Source: CAJMNU01 sp905214855
GTDB taxonomy: Bacteria; Bacillota; Clostridia; Lachnospirales; Lachnospiraceae
NCBI GenBank assembly: GCA_937890595.1
Contig: CALADM010000027.1
Span: 1 to 64,000, forward strand
Length of the DNA: 64,000 bases
Direction of reading: 5' to 3'
A model generated the notes under the pieces. That model was not told where the DNA came from. It saw nothing but the letters and a program-made list of their open reading frames with translations, and did no database searches. Positions 25,862 through 34,897 of the stretch are shown piece by piece. Position numbers and translations under genes: made by a program. How positions within the stretch are numbered: position 1 is the first letter of the stretch; each line of letters starts with the position of its first letter.

Positions 25862-27465
25862 TATTGATTCGCCGCCTTGTATCTATCATATTGTGTCTGA
25901 CGTACCTTCAAAAGTTCATCTAAATTCATACTCTTCAAAGAATCTAAATAGTTATCAAAAGTATCCAAGCTTGCCGTTCCAGTAATAAATGCTACATGCA
26001 TCTCTTCCACATATGTTGTAATGTCAACTAAATATTGAGAAACAATAGCAGATTCTTCTTCTGTTGCATAAATAAATGGCCACGGATCTCTCATATACTG
26101 TTCCAGTTCTTTATCAATTGCCACATGCCATTCTGGAAGCAGTACATCTGTTGCCTCAACAGACTGCTGAGATGGCAAACATCCGGGATTAATACCCAAT
26201 CCCTGCAGCCACAAACTATCCTGCGCTTTGTCTGTATATGCTTTAGTTCCATCATTTGATGTCGTATAACTTTCTCCCTCGATTCCCCATACATAAAGTT
26301 CCTGACATTCTTCACTCATAGCATAGTCTAAAAATCTGATTGCATTCTGTTTGTTCTTACTGTTTGAACTTACACCAAAAATATTAGCAAATGGCTGTCT
26401 CGCTAAATAAAATCCCTCATACTCACCTGACAATGGCGGCATCCCAACCATAATTCCTTCTTCACCTGTATAATCTGAATACTGTGCACTATAAAGCTGA
26501 GACATCTGCCAGCTAAAATCAAAAGTCACACCAGTCAGATCGTTGGCACAACGTTCTGTTACCTGATCTCTTGTTAAAGTAGTAAATTCAACCTCCAAAA
26601 GTCCTTCTTCATAAAGGGAATGTACAAATTCCAAATATTCCTTATACTGTTCTCCCTCTGCAAAAGCATAATGAACCTTTCCATTATCATCTGCATAAAA
26701 ACCACTTGCTAAATCCAATCCAAATGCAGGACCAAACATATATAAAAGATAGGATGGTGTATTATTTCCCATTACACTCATTGGTATTTCATCGTTTGGA
26801 TCTCCATTTCCATTCATATCCTGTTCTTTGAATAAACGCAGCACTTCTACAAATTCATCTAAAGTTTTAGGAATCTCTTTTCCTATCTTTTCCAACCATT
26901 TCTGATTGATCATCATACAAGGCTGATAATTATTTGTTACTACTGTCTGTGGTACATAATAAATATGTCCATCTTCAGCTGTCAAACTAGCTTTTATATC
27001 TGGATGTTCATCCAAAAATTTTTTATAATTTGGCATATCATCCATATATTCATCTAGCGCTACAAACAATCCAGACTTCAAATAATTCATGTTAGGATCC
27101 AAGTCTGGAAGTTCTACAATATCAGGCAGATCTGTCCCAGATGCCAACATAGGCATAACAGAATCCTTATAATTTGTAGGAGAAATCAACGTCCAATCAA
27201 TATTTACACCTGCTCTTTTTGCCACTTCCTGTATAATAGGAGCAGAAGCAAAATCAACAGTAGAATACCATGAATTTTGTGCCAGCATACTGACAGAAAC
27301 TCCTTCTTGATCTGTGATAGGAGCTTCTCCTGTATAATGATATGTCGTAATTGATTCCTCCGCTTTTATAGAAACCTCTTCCCCTTGTTTACCACATCCA
27401 CTTAACGAACTAACTCCCATAGCCACTGCCATTGTCCAAGCTGCTGCTTGTTTCATCATTTTCAT
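25861..27465 (-). CDS. Lipoprotein solute-binding protein of an oligosaccharide ABC importer (YtcQ/LplA-like)
   Basis: 534 residues. The signal peptide ends in the lipobox LSGC, with Cys24 as the lipidation site, so it is anchored outside the membrane. The rest is a family 1 extracellular binding protein (PDIVELPDLDPN near 105; DMNGNGDPNDEIP near 205, a Ca2+-like loop common in this group). The size and the two partner permeases match the B. subtilis YtcQ-YteP-YtcP importer of rhamnogalacturonan oligosaccharides; no ATPase gene is present, consistent with a shared MsmX-type ATPase. The frame extends to 27555, but AGGAGG seven bases before 27465 (MKMMKQ) sets the start. Confidence 0.88.
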   Translation of the reverse strand: MKMMKQAAAWTMAVAMGVSSLSGCGKQGEEVSIKAEESITTYHYTGEAPITDQEGVSVSMLAQNSWYSTVDFASAPIIQEVAKRAGVNIDWTLISPTNYKDSVMPMLASGTDLPDIVELPDLDPNMNYLKSGLFVALDEYMDDMPNYKKFLDEHPDIKASLTAEDGHIYYVPQTVVTNNYQPCMMINQKWLEKIGKEIPKTLDEFVEVLRLFKEQDMNGNGDPNDEIPMSVMGNNTPSYLLYMFGPAFGLDLASGFYADDNGKVHYAFAEGEQYKEYLEFVHSLYEEGLLEVEFTTLTRDQVTERCANDLTGVTFDFSWQMSQLYSAQYSDYTGEEGIMVGMPPLSGEYEGFYLARQPFANIFGVSSNSKNKQNAIRFLDYAMSEECQELYVWGIEGESYTTSNDGTKAYTDKAQDSLWLQGLGINPGCLPSQQSVEATDVLLPEWHVAIDKELEQYMRDPWPFIYATEEESAIVSQYLVDITTYVEEMHVAFITGTASLDTFDNYLDSLKSMNLDELLKVRQTQYDRYKAANQ

Positions 27466-27558
27466 AAACTTTCCTCCTGTTTTTTCATTCTTTTTATATA
27501 TACTATTTTTACTAAGGACATATATTTTGTCCTCTTTATACAACATTGAAATCATATA

Positions 27559-28500
27559 TTATCCCTTTACTGCTCCTAACATAGTTCCTTTTACAAGGTA
27601 TTTCTGAATAAATGGACAGATAGCAACAATTGGGATCATTGCTAATACAATACAAACATACCGAATTTGAATCGTAGACTGAGCAGCAGCACTGGCTGCT
27701 GTGGCACTTTGAGAAGCCTGCATAATCTCTGTAGAAGCCATAAGCAAAATGCGCCGTAAAAACAACTGTAATGGTTGTAATTCTGTCTTACCTAAATACA
27801 AAAGAGCATTAAAGAAGTCATTATAACGAGCCACTGCATAATATAAAGTCAAAACTGCCAATGTAGGTTTAATAAGTGGTACAGCAATCTTTGTTAAAAT
27901 CACAAAGTCATTTGCCCCTTCCAATGCAGCATTCTCAAATAATTCCTCTGAAATTCCTTCAAAAGCAGAACGACAGATCATCACATTATAAGCACTGATT
28001 AAAACCGGCAAGATCATAGCCAAACGGCTATTATAAAGTCCCAACCCTGTAACCACCATGTATGTTGGAATCAATCCACCCGAAAAATACATAGTAAAGG
28101 CTAATAAAAAATTCAACTGTTTTCGAAGAAAAAAACGCTTTCTTGATAATGGATAAGCCACCAGACATGTAAATACAATATTTATAATTGTTCCCGTAAT
28201 CGTATAAAAGATCGTATTTCCATACGAAATCCATAGATCATCGTATTCCATTACCATTTTGTAAGTATCCAAAGTAAATTCAACTGGAAATAAGATAACT
28301 CGTCCCTGATTCACAGCGGATCCAGAACTCAAAGAAACACTAACCACATATAAAAAAGGATAGAATGTAACTGCCATTGCCAAAGCAACGAAAAAATAAA
28401 CGATTACATCAAATATTTTGTCACCTATTCCTTCATTAGAAAATTCTTTCCAAGCACTCTTAGACATATCTTCCTGCTTTTTTACTTTTATACCACTCAT
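27559..28500 (-). CDS. Carbohydrate ABC transporter permease (MalG/YtcP-like)
   Basis: 313 residues with six membrane helices after a hydrophilic 30-residue N-terminus. The cytosolic EAA coupling loop is ENAALEGANDFVILTKIAVP near 205, where the ATPase docks. SGGLIPTYMVV near 150 is typical of the YtcP/LplC type. AGGAGG precedes the ATG by eight bases and overlaps the end of the upstream permease. It is the inner-membrane partner of the binding protein that follows 93 bases downstream. Confidence 0.9.
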   Translation of the reverse strand: MSGIKVKKQEDMSKSAWKEFSNEGIGDKIFDVIVYFFVALAMAVTFYPFLYVVSVSLSSGSAVNQGRVILFPVEFTLDTYKMVMEYDDLWISYGNTIFYTITGTIINIVFTCLVAYPLSRKRFFLRKQLNFLLAFTMYFSGGLIPTYMVVTGLGLYNSRLAMILPVLISAYNVMICRSAFEGISEELFENAALEGANDFVILTKIAVPLIKPTLAVLTLYYAVARYNDFFNALLYLGKTELQPLQLFLRRILLMASTEIMQASQSATAASAAAQSTIQIRYVCIVLAMIPIVAICPFIQKYLVKGTMLGAVKG

Positions 28501-28512
28501 CCCATCTTCCTC

Positions 28513-29466
28513 CTACCAGATTGAAGTTTCTGTCAACTTTTTACTCAGCCTGTTTGCTGCAAATACAATTGTAAATCCAATCAATGAATTAAACAGACCA
28601 ACTGCAGTTGCATAACTGTAATTCTGATTTTCAATACCCTGACGGTATACATATGTAGAAATAACATCTGCTGTTTCATAAATTCCAGAATTATACAGCA
28701 AATAAACTTTCTCAAATCCTACATTCAAAAGATTTCCCAAAGACATGATCAACAATAATACAATGGTAGGTTTAATACTTGGCAACACCAAATACCATAT
28801 TGTCTGTAATTTTGAAGCTCCATCTACTTTCATAGCTTCATATAATTCTGGTCCGATTCCCATAATAGCTGCCACAAAAATAATAGAATTAAAACCAAAT
28901 GTCTGCCAAGAACCCGATATTACATAAATTGCCCGAAACCATTCAGGCGATCCCATAAAATTAATTGGTTTTCCTCCAAACATTTCAATCATCTGATTAA
29001 TAATACCACCCGATGGAGACAAGAAATTTGTAATCATACCTGAAACAACTACTGTAGATATAAAGTATGGTAAATAGGTGATCACTTGAGCTGTCTTTTG
29101 AAATGTTTTATTCTTGATCTGTGAAATACATAATGCAAAAATAATCGGAATAGGGAACCCAAATACCAAAGAATAAAAAGAAAGCAGAAAAGTATTACGA
29201 ATCAGTCTCCAAGCATAGGGGGAATCAAAAAACTGTCTGAACCATTTTAGCCCTACAAAGGTTCCATTATAAAGTCCTGCAATTCCCTGTCCCGGCTTAA
29301 AATTTGTAAACGCCATCCAAAGTCCTGTCATAGGGAAATAACAAAACACCAAAAGATATATCACTACTGGTGCAATCATGAAAAGAAGATATTTATCCCG
29401 TTTGACACATTTTATAAACGAGTCTTTTTTTACATTCACATTTTTTTGTTTTGCATTTTTTTTCAT
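28513..29466 (-). CDS. Carbohydrate ABC transporter permease (MalF/YteP/LplB-like)
   Basis: 317 residues with six membrane helices and the family segment FCYFPMTGLWMAFTNFKPG near the first periplasm-facing loop. The EAA loop is YEAMKVDGASKLQTIWYLVLP near 215, and GFEKVYLLYNSGIYETADV near 255 is typical of LplB/YteP. The frame opens at 29484, but GGAGG lies inside its first codons, so the ATG at 29466 (MKKNAKQ) is the likelier start. It is the first gene of the transporter operon, downstream of the AraC regulator and its terminator. Confidence 0.88.
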   Translation of the reverse strand: MKKNAKQKNVNVKKDSFIKCVKRDKYLLFMIAPVVIYLLVFCYFPMTGLWMAFTNFKPGQGIAGLYNGTFVGLKWFRQFFDSPYAWRLIRNTFLLSFYSLVFGFPIPIIFALCISQIKNKTFQKTAQVITYLPYFISTVVVSGMITNFLSPSGGIINQMIEMFGGKPINFMGSPEWFRAIYVISGSWQTFGFNSIIFVAAIMGIGPELYEAMKVDGASKLQTIWYLVLPSIKPTIVLLLIMSLGNLLNVGFEKVYLLYNSGIYETADVISTYVYRQGIENQNYSYATAVGLFNSLIGFTIVFAANRLSKKLTETSIW

Positions 29467-29659
29467 AACATCATAATCCTCCATTTCTATACTTTCTATT
29501 TTTTTACGCTTTTGCTAAGTCAGTCTGACCTGCTCCATTCTACTTACTCTGTTCCTCTTTCCTTTCTAACACCATTCTAACAAAAACGTTTCAAAAAAAT
29601 AGAATCAAAAAATTCGGTACTTCAAAACGGGATTCTTTTCTTTATTTTGATAAAAAGCA

Positions 29660-29695
29660 TCAAAAAAAGAAGTGTCAAAAAACACTCCTTTTTTG
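29660..29695 (-). terminator. Intrinsic terminator of the AraC regulator gene
   Basis: On the minus strand TCAAAAAAGGAGTGT pairs with ACACTTCTTTTTTTGA with one mismatch. The U-rich arm follows the stop codon by about 40 bases and separates the regulator from the permease genes. Confidence 0.8.
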
Positions 29696-29733
29696 AATCT
29701 TGCACCTTGTTTTTCTATTTTTATAGCATTTTT

Positions 29734-31917
29734 TTACATCTGACGCTCAAAATCACTGGGATTCATTCCCATAATAGATTTAAAATTTCTACGGAATGTA
29801 AGCATATTACTATAACCACTTTCCTTTGCAATTTCTTCTAAAGATTCCTGTGTATGACGCATCTGATGAACGGCAAATGCAATTCTTCTTTCTTGAACAT
29901 ATTGAAGATATGTAATACCCACATTTTGCTTAAACAAGGCGGTAATATATCTTGTACTAACCGAAAAATGTTCCCCAATAGTTGTCAAAGAAATTTCTGG
30001 ATTCATAAAATTCTGATTTACATATTCGATAATCTCTGTATCATGTGTTCCATGTTCCATAGCCTTTGATCGATTCTTTCTTACCTGTTCAATCACAATC
30101 TCATATACATGACGATAATATTCCTCTACCTCATCAAAAGTAAGATATAAAGGAAGTTTTTCCACACGGATTTCCAATCCAAATGTGCTATTTATACGCT
30201 GGACGGCTTTTACTGTAGAAACATACAGATCATCCAAAAGCATCTCTATCCCGCGATTAGAAATATCAATCTGTTCCATATTTTTCATTTTTAAATCTGC
30301 CAGAAAATCAATCAAATGATCCATTCTTTCCTGACTTAAATCTTCGGTCAGCTGTCTAGTTACCTCCTTTGGGAAATAATATCCATTAGCTTCTTCATTT
30401 TCCTCGTAAAAATAGACTCCTCCACGTCCTTCCAAAAAAATACGATTTAAAGCTGTCATAGCATTCTGACAAGAAAGCGGTAGATCCCCGATCTGTTCTT
30501 TTACTTCATCAACAGCCATTGTGATACTAACATTTTCTTGTCCAATCCATTCTGTTAATTCCTGATAAAAATGATAGATCAACTCCTCGGCATCCTCTCC
30601 TTGATTGGTATTAATTACCAGATAAAAATTTGATTTATCTCGTTCAAAACAAAGATATCTATTTTCCTCTTTCTCACGATTTCCCAATTCATGAACATAA
30701 GCCCGAACTATATTTCTGCACTGCCTCATCCGTTCTATTCCCCCGCCATCTCCTGTCTCATAGGCAAGGTGAATCACCGATATGATAAAAAACATGTTTT
30801 TTACGGATAAAATATCTTTTCTATAAAGCCGCCCCAATTTTCCATCATCCAATTCTCCCGATAACAAACTATGGATCATACCCGTTTCTGCATATGGTGA
30901 GATTGTCAAAATTTCATTCCGATATCCATCCCGTTCCCCCATTAATTGTTCAATCCCATTTGCCAGCTCTTGAAAACCATCTTCTTGTTCTTTCTCCAAA
31001 CCAATCATTTTCCAGATTCGTGAAAGTTGTTCATAAAAAAAATTGGAATAAAAAAATGCCAAACACAAAAACAAAATACTTACTATTATTCCTGCTCCCA
31101 TAGCCACAGACCACACAGAATCCGATTCTAATCTAAAACGACTGCTATCTCCTAAAATTTCTATTGAGAAACGAGGATCTAAAACTGATGGGGTCCTTAC
31201 TGTATACGAAGATTCTTCAATTCCACCCCGAAGCAATTCTTCTCCATGATACAAAATTTTCCAGCCTTCTTGTAAACTCAGATAGGAATCCATTTCTTTA
31301 CGGATCTGTTTTTCATCAAAAAGTACATATACAAGTCCTCTTGGCACCTCAGAACGATAATGGTAAACATCACCATAAATCAGAAATTCTTTTGTAAATG
31401 TAAGATTATCACTATAAACCCCAGTCAGTGTATTCAAATTTCCTACTGAAAGGTATGGCATCTCCATTTCTTCTGTCTTTTTCAAAGAAAATTCTTGATC
31501 GAGACGTATAACATCTTCACTCGTATACACACGATTATATCCATTCAGCAAACATACTACACTACTGATCTCTGGATGCAAAGCAGCTGTTCCTGTTTTT
31601 TGTTGTCTCATATCCTGCATTACTTGATATAAAATATACGAATCTACACTTTTTCCTGTAAATGTAGAACGATATAATTGATTTAAATATGACATTCCAT
31701 TCACATTAGTTAAAATCTGTTGAGCTGTCAAAATTTTTCTGTCTAATTGATGTACTGCTTCCTGACCTTTTAATATATAATATTGTTCTGCCTGTTCACG
31801 TTTTAACACTACTGCTTCGTGAATCACTACCACTGAATATGCTATAAAACAAAGAACAATCATTGTCACATAAGACAAAAACATTCGCTTAAATGTTTTA
31901 CTCCTTAATTTTCCCAT
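29734..31917 (-). CDS. Membrane-anchored AraC-family regulator (YesN/YtdP-like)
   Basis: 727 residues. A membrane helix near 12-32 and a second near 280-305 bracket a roughly 250-residue extracellular sensor. A cytosolic region leads to a C-terminal double helix-turn-helix: SLTTIGEHFSVSTRYITALF, then SLEEIAKESGYSNMLTFRRNF ending in GMNPSDF. This design is typical of regulators that sense oligosaccharides outside the cell and activate the adjacent sugar importer. It lies immediately upstream of, and on the same strand as, the two permeases, the binding protein and the esterase, with its own terminator between. The ribosome binding site is weak, so the exact start is less sure. Confidence 0.9.
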   Translation of the reverse strand: MGKLRSKTFKRMFLSYVTMIVLCFIAYSVVVIHEAVVLKREQAEQYYILKGQEAVHQLDRKILTAQQILTNVNGMSYLNQLYRSTFTGKSVDSYILYQVMQDMRQQKTGTAALHPEISSVVCLLNGYNRVYTSEDVIRLDQEFSLKKTEEMEMPYLSVGNLNTLTGVYSDNLTFTKEFLIYGDVYHYRSEVPRGLVYVLFDEKQIRKEMDSYLSLQEGWKILYHGEELLRGGIEESSYTVRTPSVLDPRFSIEILGDSSRFRLESDSVWSVAMGAGIIVSILFLCLAFFYSNFFYEQLSRIWKMIGLEKEQEDGFQELANGIEQLMGERDGYRNEILTISPYAETGMIHSLLSGELDDGKLGRLYRKDILSVKNMFFIISVIHLAYETGDGGGIERMRQCRNIVRAYVHELGNREKEENRYLCFERDKSNFYLVINTNQGEDAEELIYHFYQELTEWIGQENVSITMAVDEVKEQIGDLPLSCQNAMTALNRIFLEGRGGVYFYEENEEANGYYFPKEVTRQLTEDLSQERMDHLIDFLADLKMKNMEQIDISNRGIEMLLDDLYVSTVKAVQRINSTFGLEIRVEKLPLYLTFDEVEEYYRHVYEIVIEQVRKNRSKAMEHGTHDTEIIEYVNQNFMNPEISLTTIGEHFSVSTRYITALFKQNVGITYLQYVQERRIAFAVHQMRHTQESLEEIAKESGYSNMLTFRRNFKSIMGMNPSDFERQM

Positions 31918-32310
31918 AACGTGTTATATTCCCCTACTCCTATTCCTTTCTATATTTGCTGCACCTGAAAAAATTCTATCTAGTATGACCGTCTTTCTGT
32001 CTATCTGAAAACGAATTCTCCAAGTTTTTGCTTTTTCTCTTCTTCAACAAAGTAATATTTCCATTCTAGATGAGTGAAAATGTTATTCTGTATCTTTCCT
32101 TTTTAATTGTATCATTTCATAATTCCTTTTATCTAGATTGTATGTCAAATCTGTCTATAAAGCAATAATATTATTTATAAGAATAAACCTCCCAAAAAAG
32201 ATGTACAAACGACAAAAAAATAGGTATAATAAATTTAATTCATGTGATAACAGAAGAAAATGAAAATCCACTCTTTCTTCTGCATCATAATATGCACAAA
32301 GGAGGTTCCT
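31918..32310. other. Divergent intergenic region between the AraC regulator and the DUF4145 gene
   Basis: AT-rich, with no ORF bearing a ribosome binding site. A plus-strand TATAAT at about 32225, before the downstream gene, is a possible -10 box without a good -35. No hairpin or repeat of note was seen. Confidence 0.4.
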
Positions 32311-33147
32311 ATGAGCACTATTGAAAACAAGTCCATCTGGGAGACGGTGAACACAAGTATCCAAGAAATCGAAAGACTTCTTGCTCAGGGAAAATACAAC
32401 CAGGTCATGGTGAAATCCCGCCAAACTGTTGAGTATATGGTAAAATCACTGGCAGATCCCGCTTGTATCATAGAAAGTGATCTTGCTCAGATGATCGATG
32501 AACTCTTTAATGGTGGCTGGATCAGCAAAGAGACCCGTGAACATTATCATCAAATTCGTATCCTTGGCAACAAAGCTGTAAATGAGGCGAATAACAGTGC
32601 CACTGACGCAAATCGTTGTTACCAGATACTTGCACAAGAAGGTCATATTTTTTCCCACTCTTCACAGCGCAGACGACCTTCTGGTTCAAGCCGCCCTTCC
32701 TCTGTCAAAAGGAAAAAAAGAAAAACTGGTACAGATCTTTTAGTCGCATATGCACTCAGAGTGTTTATCCCTCTCCTTCTCTTAATCGTTGTAATTTTTC
32801 TCGCCACAAAACTGGTCAAAGTTTTTTCTGGTGATAAAGAACCAACAAGCACTTCTATAGAGACAACATCCGGGTTGACGATCCCGGCAAATGATGAGAC
32901 GGAAGAGACTACAGAAAATACAGGTTCTGACACATCCACAGGTGATTCATCTGTTGTTTTGTATCGTGCGATCACGACTGTCAATGTACGTCCTGAACCA
33001 AACACTTCGATAGAACGCATTGGGAAACTCTCTCCAAATGATACCGTCGAATTTATCCGTGATTATGATGATATGTGGATCGTTGTCAAATACAACGGAC
33101 AGGAGGCATATATTGCCAAACAGTATCTCGTTCCAGTAGCAGAATGA
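32311..33147 (+). CDS. DUF4145 - transmembrane - SH3b protein
   Basis: 278 residues in three parts. Residues 1-115 resemble DUF4145 (HEPN-like helical fold) with YNQVMVKSRQTVEYMVKSL and HYHQIRILGNKAVNEA. A basic Arg/Lys/Ser linker then precedes one membrane helix (about 148-172, LLLLIVVIFLATKLV). An acidic Thr/Ser/Glu-rich spacer follows, and a C-terminal SH3b domain with VNVRPEPNTSIERIGKL ends in a Tyr-Ile-Ala segment. The predicted topology puts the HEPN-like domain inside and the wall-binding SH3b outside. AGGAGG seven bases before 32311 fixes the start. Its role is unknown. It is followed by a strong terminator. Confidence 0.8.
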   Translation: MSTIENKSIWETVNTSIQEIERLLAQGKYNQVMVKSRQTVEYMVKSLADPACIIESDLAQMIDELFNGGWISKETREHYHQIRILGNKAVNEANNSATDANRCYQILAQEGHIFSHSSQRRRPSGSSRPSSVKRKKRKTGTDLLVAYALRVFIPLLLLIVVIFLATKLVKVFSGDKEPTSTSIETTSGLTIPANDETEETTENTGSDTSTGDSSVVLYRAITTVNVRPEPNTSIERIGKLSPNDTVEFIRDYDDMWIVVKYNGQEAYIAKQYLVPVAE

Positions 33148-33151
33148 CATT

Positions 33152-33205
33152 AAGGTGAAAAATCTTTATACAAAATTGCTTGTATTGGATTTTTCACCTT
33201 TTTCT
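33152..33205 (+). terminator. Intrinsic terminator after the DUF4145-SH3b gene
   Basis: AAGGTGAAAAATC and GATTTTTCACCTT form a perfect 13-bp stem, with an inner ATACAA/TTGTAT stem, followed by TTTCTTC. Confidence 0.9.
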
Positions 33206-33243
33206 TCTAAAATAACACAAGTACAACAGAAAGGAAAACATGT

Positions 33244-34209
33244 ATGGAAACAATTCTTGTTGTGATACCTGTACAGGAAAAACATCAAACATATCTGGAA
33301 TCTAAAGCTCCAAATGCACATTTTATCTATTCTTCTCCACAAACCGTTACCGATGAAGAACTTGAGATGGCAGACATCCTGATCGGAAATCTTCCTCCCG
33401 ACCGTCTAAAAAAAGCCGCTTCCCTAAAATGGATGCAGCTAAACAGTGCTGGCTCTGATACATACTGTAAATTAGGAATCCTTCGTCCTGATACTATTTT
33501 AACAAATGCAACCGGCGCATATGGACTTGCCATCTCAGAATACATGCTTGGAGTAAGTCTTCAAATACAAAATAAACTTTTCTTATATCGAGATAACCAA
33601 AAGAATCACCTTTGGAAAGATGAGGGCTCTGTCACTTCCATCGAAGGTTCTACAACCCTTTCCATCGGTTTGGGAGATATCGGAGGCAGCTATGCCTGTC
33701 GTATGAAAGCCCTTGGAAGCTATACCATTGGGATCCGTCGGACAGCAAGTGATAAACCAGACTATCTGGATGAGCTATATACCATGGAAAGTCTGGATAC
33801 CGTACTGCCCCGTGCCGATTTCGTAGCACTCAGCCTTCCCAACACACCCGAAACCTATCATATTATGACCGAAGACAGACTGCGCTCCATGAAATCAACC
33901 GCAATCTTGATCAATGTAGGACGGGGAACTGCCATTGACACAGATGCCCTAGTGCGTGTCCTAAACAGTGGTCATCTTGCTGGATGTGCAGTGGATGTCA
34001 CAGATCCAGAACCACTTCCACCTGACCATCCTCTCTGGGATGCCAGAAATATGATCATTACACCTCATATTTCAGGTTTTTATCATTTGCAGGAAACATT
34101 TGCAAGAATCGTACGGATCGCAGGTGAAAATCTGGAGGCATTTTTATCTCAAAAACCAATGCGCAATGTTGTAGATTTTTCTACTGGCTATCGTACCCGT
34201 AATTCCTGA
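33244..34209 (+). CDS. D-2-hydroxyacid dehydrogenase (NAD-dependent)
   Basis: 321 residues. The Rossmann loop is GLGDIGGSYA near 142. The catalytic triad is visible as Arg in INVGRGTAID, Glu in DPEPLPPDHPLW and His in TPHISG. The family reduces 2-oxoacids or oxidises D-2-hydroxyacids; the substrate (glyoxylate, hydroxypyruvate or other) cannot be told from sequence. AAAGGA precedes the ATG. It is monocistronic between two strong terminators. Confidence 0.9.
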   Translation: METILVVIPVQEKHQTYLESKAPNAHFIYSSPQTVTDEELEMADILIGNLPPDRLKKAASLKWMQLNSAGSDTYCKLGILRPDTILTNATGAYGLAISEYMLGVSLQIQNKLFLYRDNQKNHLWKDEGSVTSIEGSTTLSIGLGDIGGSYACRMKALGSYTIGIRRTASDKPDYLDELYTMESLDTVLPRADFVALSLPNTPETYHIMTEDRLRSMKSTAILINVGRGTAIDTDALVRVLNSGHLAGCAVDVTDPEPLPPDHPLWDARNMIITPHISGFYHLQETFARIVRIAGENLEAFLSQKPMRNVVDFSTGYRTRNS

Positions 34210-34272
34210 TCTAAGAAATTACCTAACCATAACATTTCCAGAGCATCTGATGTGCAAACTAAAAATTGACAC

Positions 34273-34332
34273 AAAAAAAGAGACAGAAAACATGTTTCCA
34301 TTCGGAAATTTAGATTTCTGCCTCTTTTTCTT
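34273..34332. terminator. Bidirectional intrinsic terminator between the dehydrogenase gene and rpiB
   Basis: AAAAAGAG-CAGAAA pairs with TTTCTG-CTCTTTTT, with an inner AAACATGTTTCC/GGAAATTT stretch, between convergent genes. Confidence 0.8.
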
Positions 34333-34358
34333 ATACTCTAACTCTATCTTTTTCTTCT

Positions 34359-34802
34359 TTAGTCGTGTTTCTCAATATCCATGATCAGATCAACACGTCT
34401 TTGGTGTCTTCCACCCTCAAACTTTGCATTCAGCCATTCCTGTGTGATCATCTTTGCCATCTCCACTCCTACCACACGAGCTCCAAATGCCAGCACATTA
34501 GAGTCATTGTGCATTCTGGAAAGTTTTGCTGTATATGGTTCACTGCAAACACATGCACGGATTCCCTTTACCTTGTTGGCAGCCAGAGAAATTCCTACTC
34601 CAGTTCCACAGATCGCAATTCCCAAATCTGCCATTCCGTCTGCCACTGCACGACCTACTTTTTCACCATATACAGGGTAATCACAACTGTCAGAAGAATC
34701 TGTTCCCAGATTGATCACCTCATATCCCTGTTCCTCTAAAAACTTTGCGATCTCCTGTTTCATCTCTACTGCTGTATGGTCATTTCCTATTGCAATTTTC
34801 AT
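34359..34802 (-). CDS. rpiB: Ribose 5-phosphate isomerase B
   Basis: A 147-residue RpiB/LacAB-family enzyme interconverting ribose 5- and ribulose 5-phosphate. Active-site features are the N-terminal GNDHTAVEMK, the catalytic-cysteine loop ICGTGVGISLAANK near 65, and RMHNDSNVLAFGARVVG with its phosphate-binding arginine near 110. The ribosome binding site is a weak GTGGTAAAG. It follows aroC on the same strand after 95 bases, so co-transcription is possible. Confidence 0.93.
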   Translation of the reverse strand: MKIAIGNDHTAVEMKQEIAKFLEEQGYEVINLGTDSSDSCDYPVYGEKVGRAVADGMADLGIAICGTGVGISLAANKVKGIRACVCSEPYTAKLSRMHNDSNVLAFGARVVGVEMAKMITQEWLNAKFEGGRHQRRVDLIMDIEKHD

Positions 34803-34897
34803 ACTTTACCACAAATCGTTACTGAAAACCATGATCTCTATCTGTTTTTCAACAACGTTCTCCTTTCTTCATCTTGTTCTCAATCATTCTTACATGA

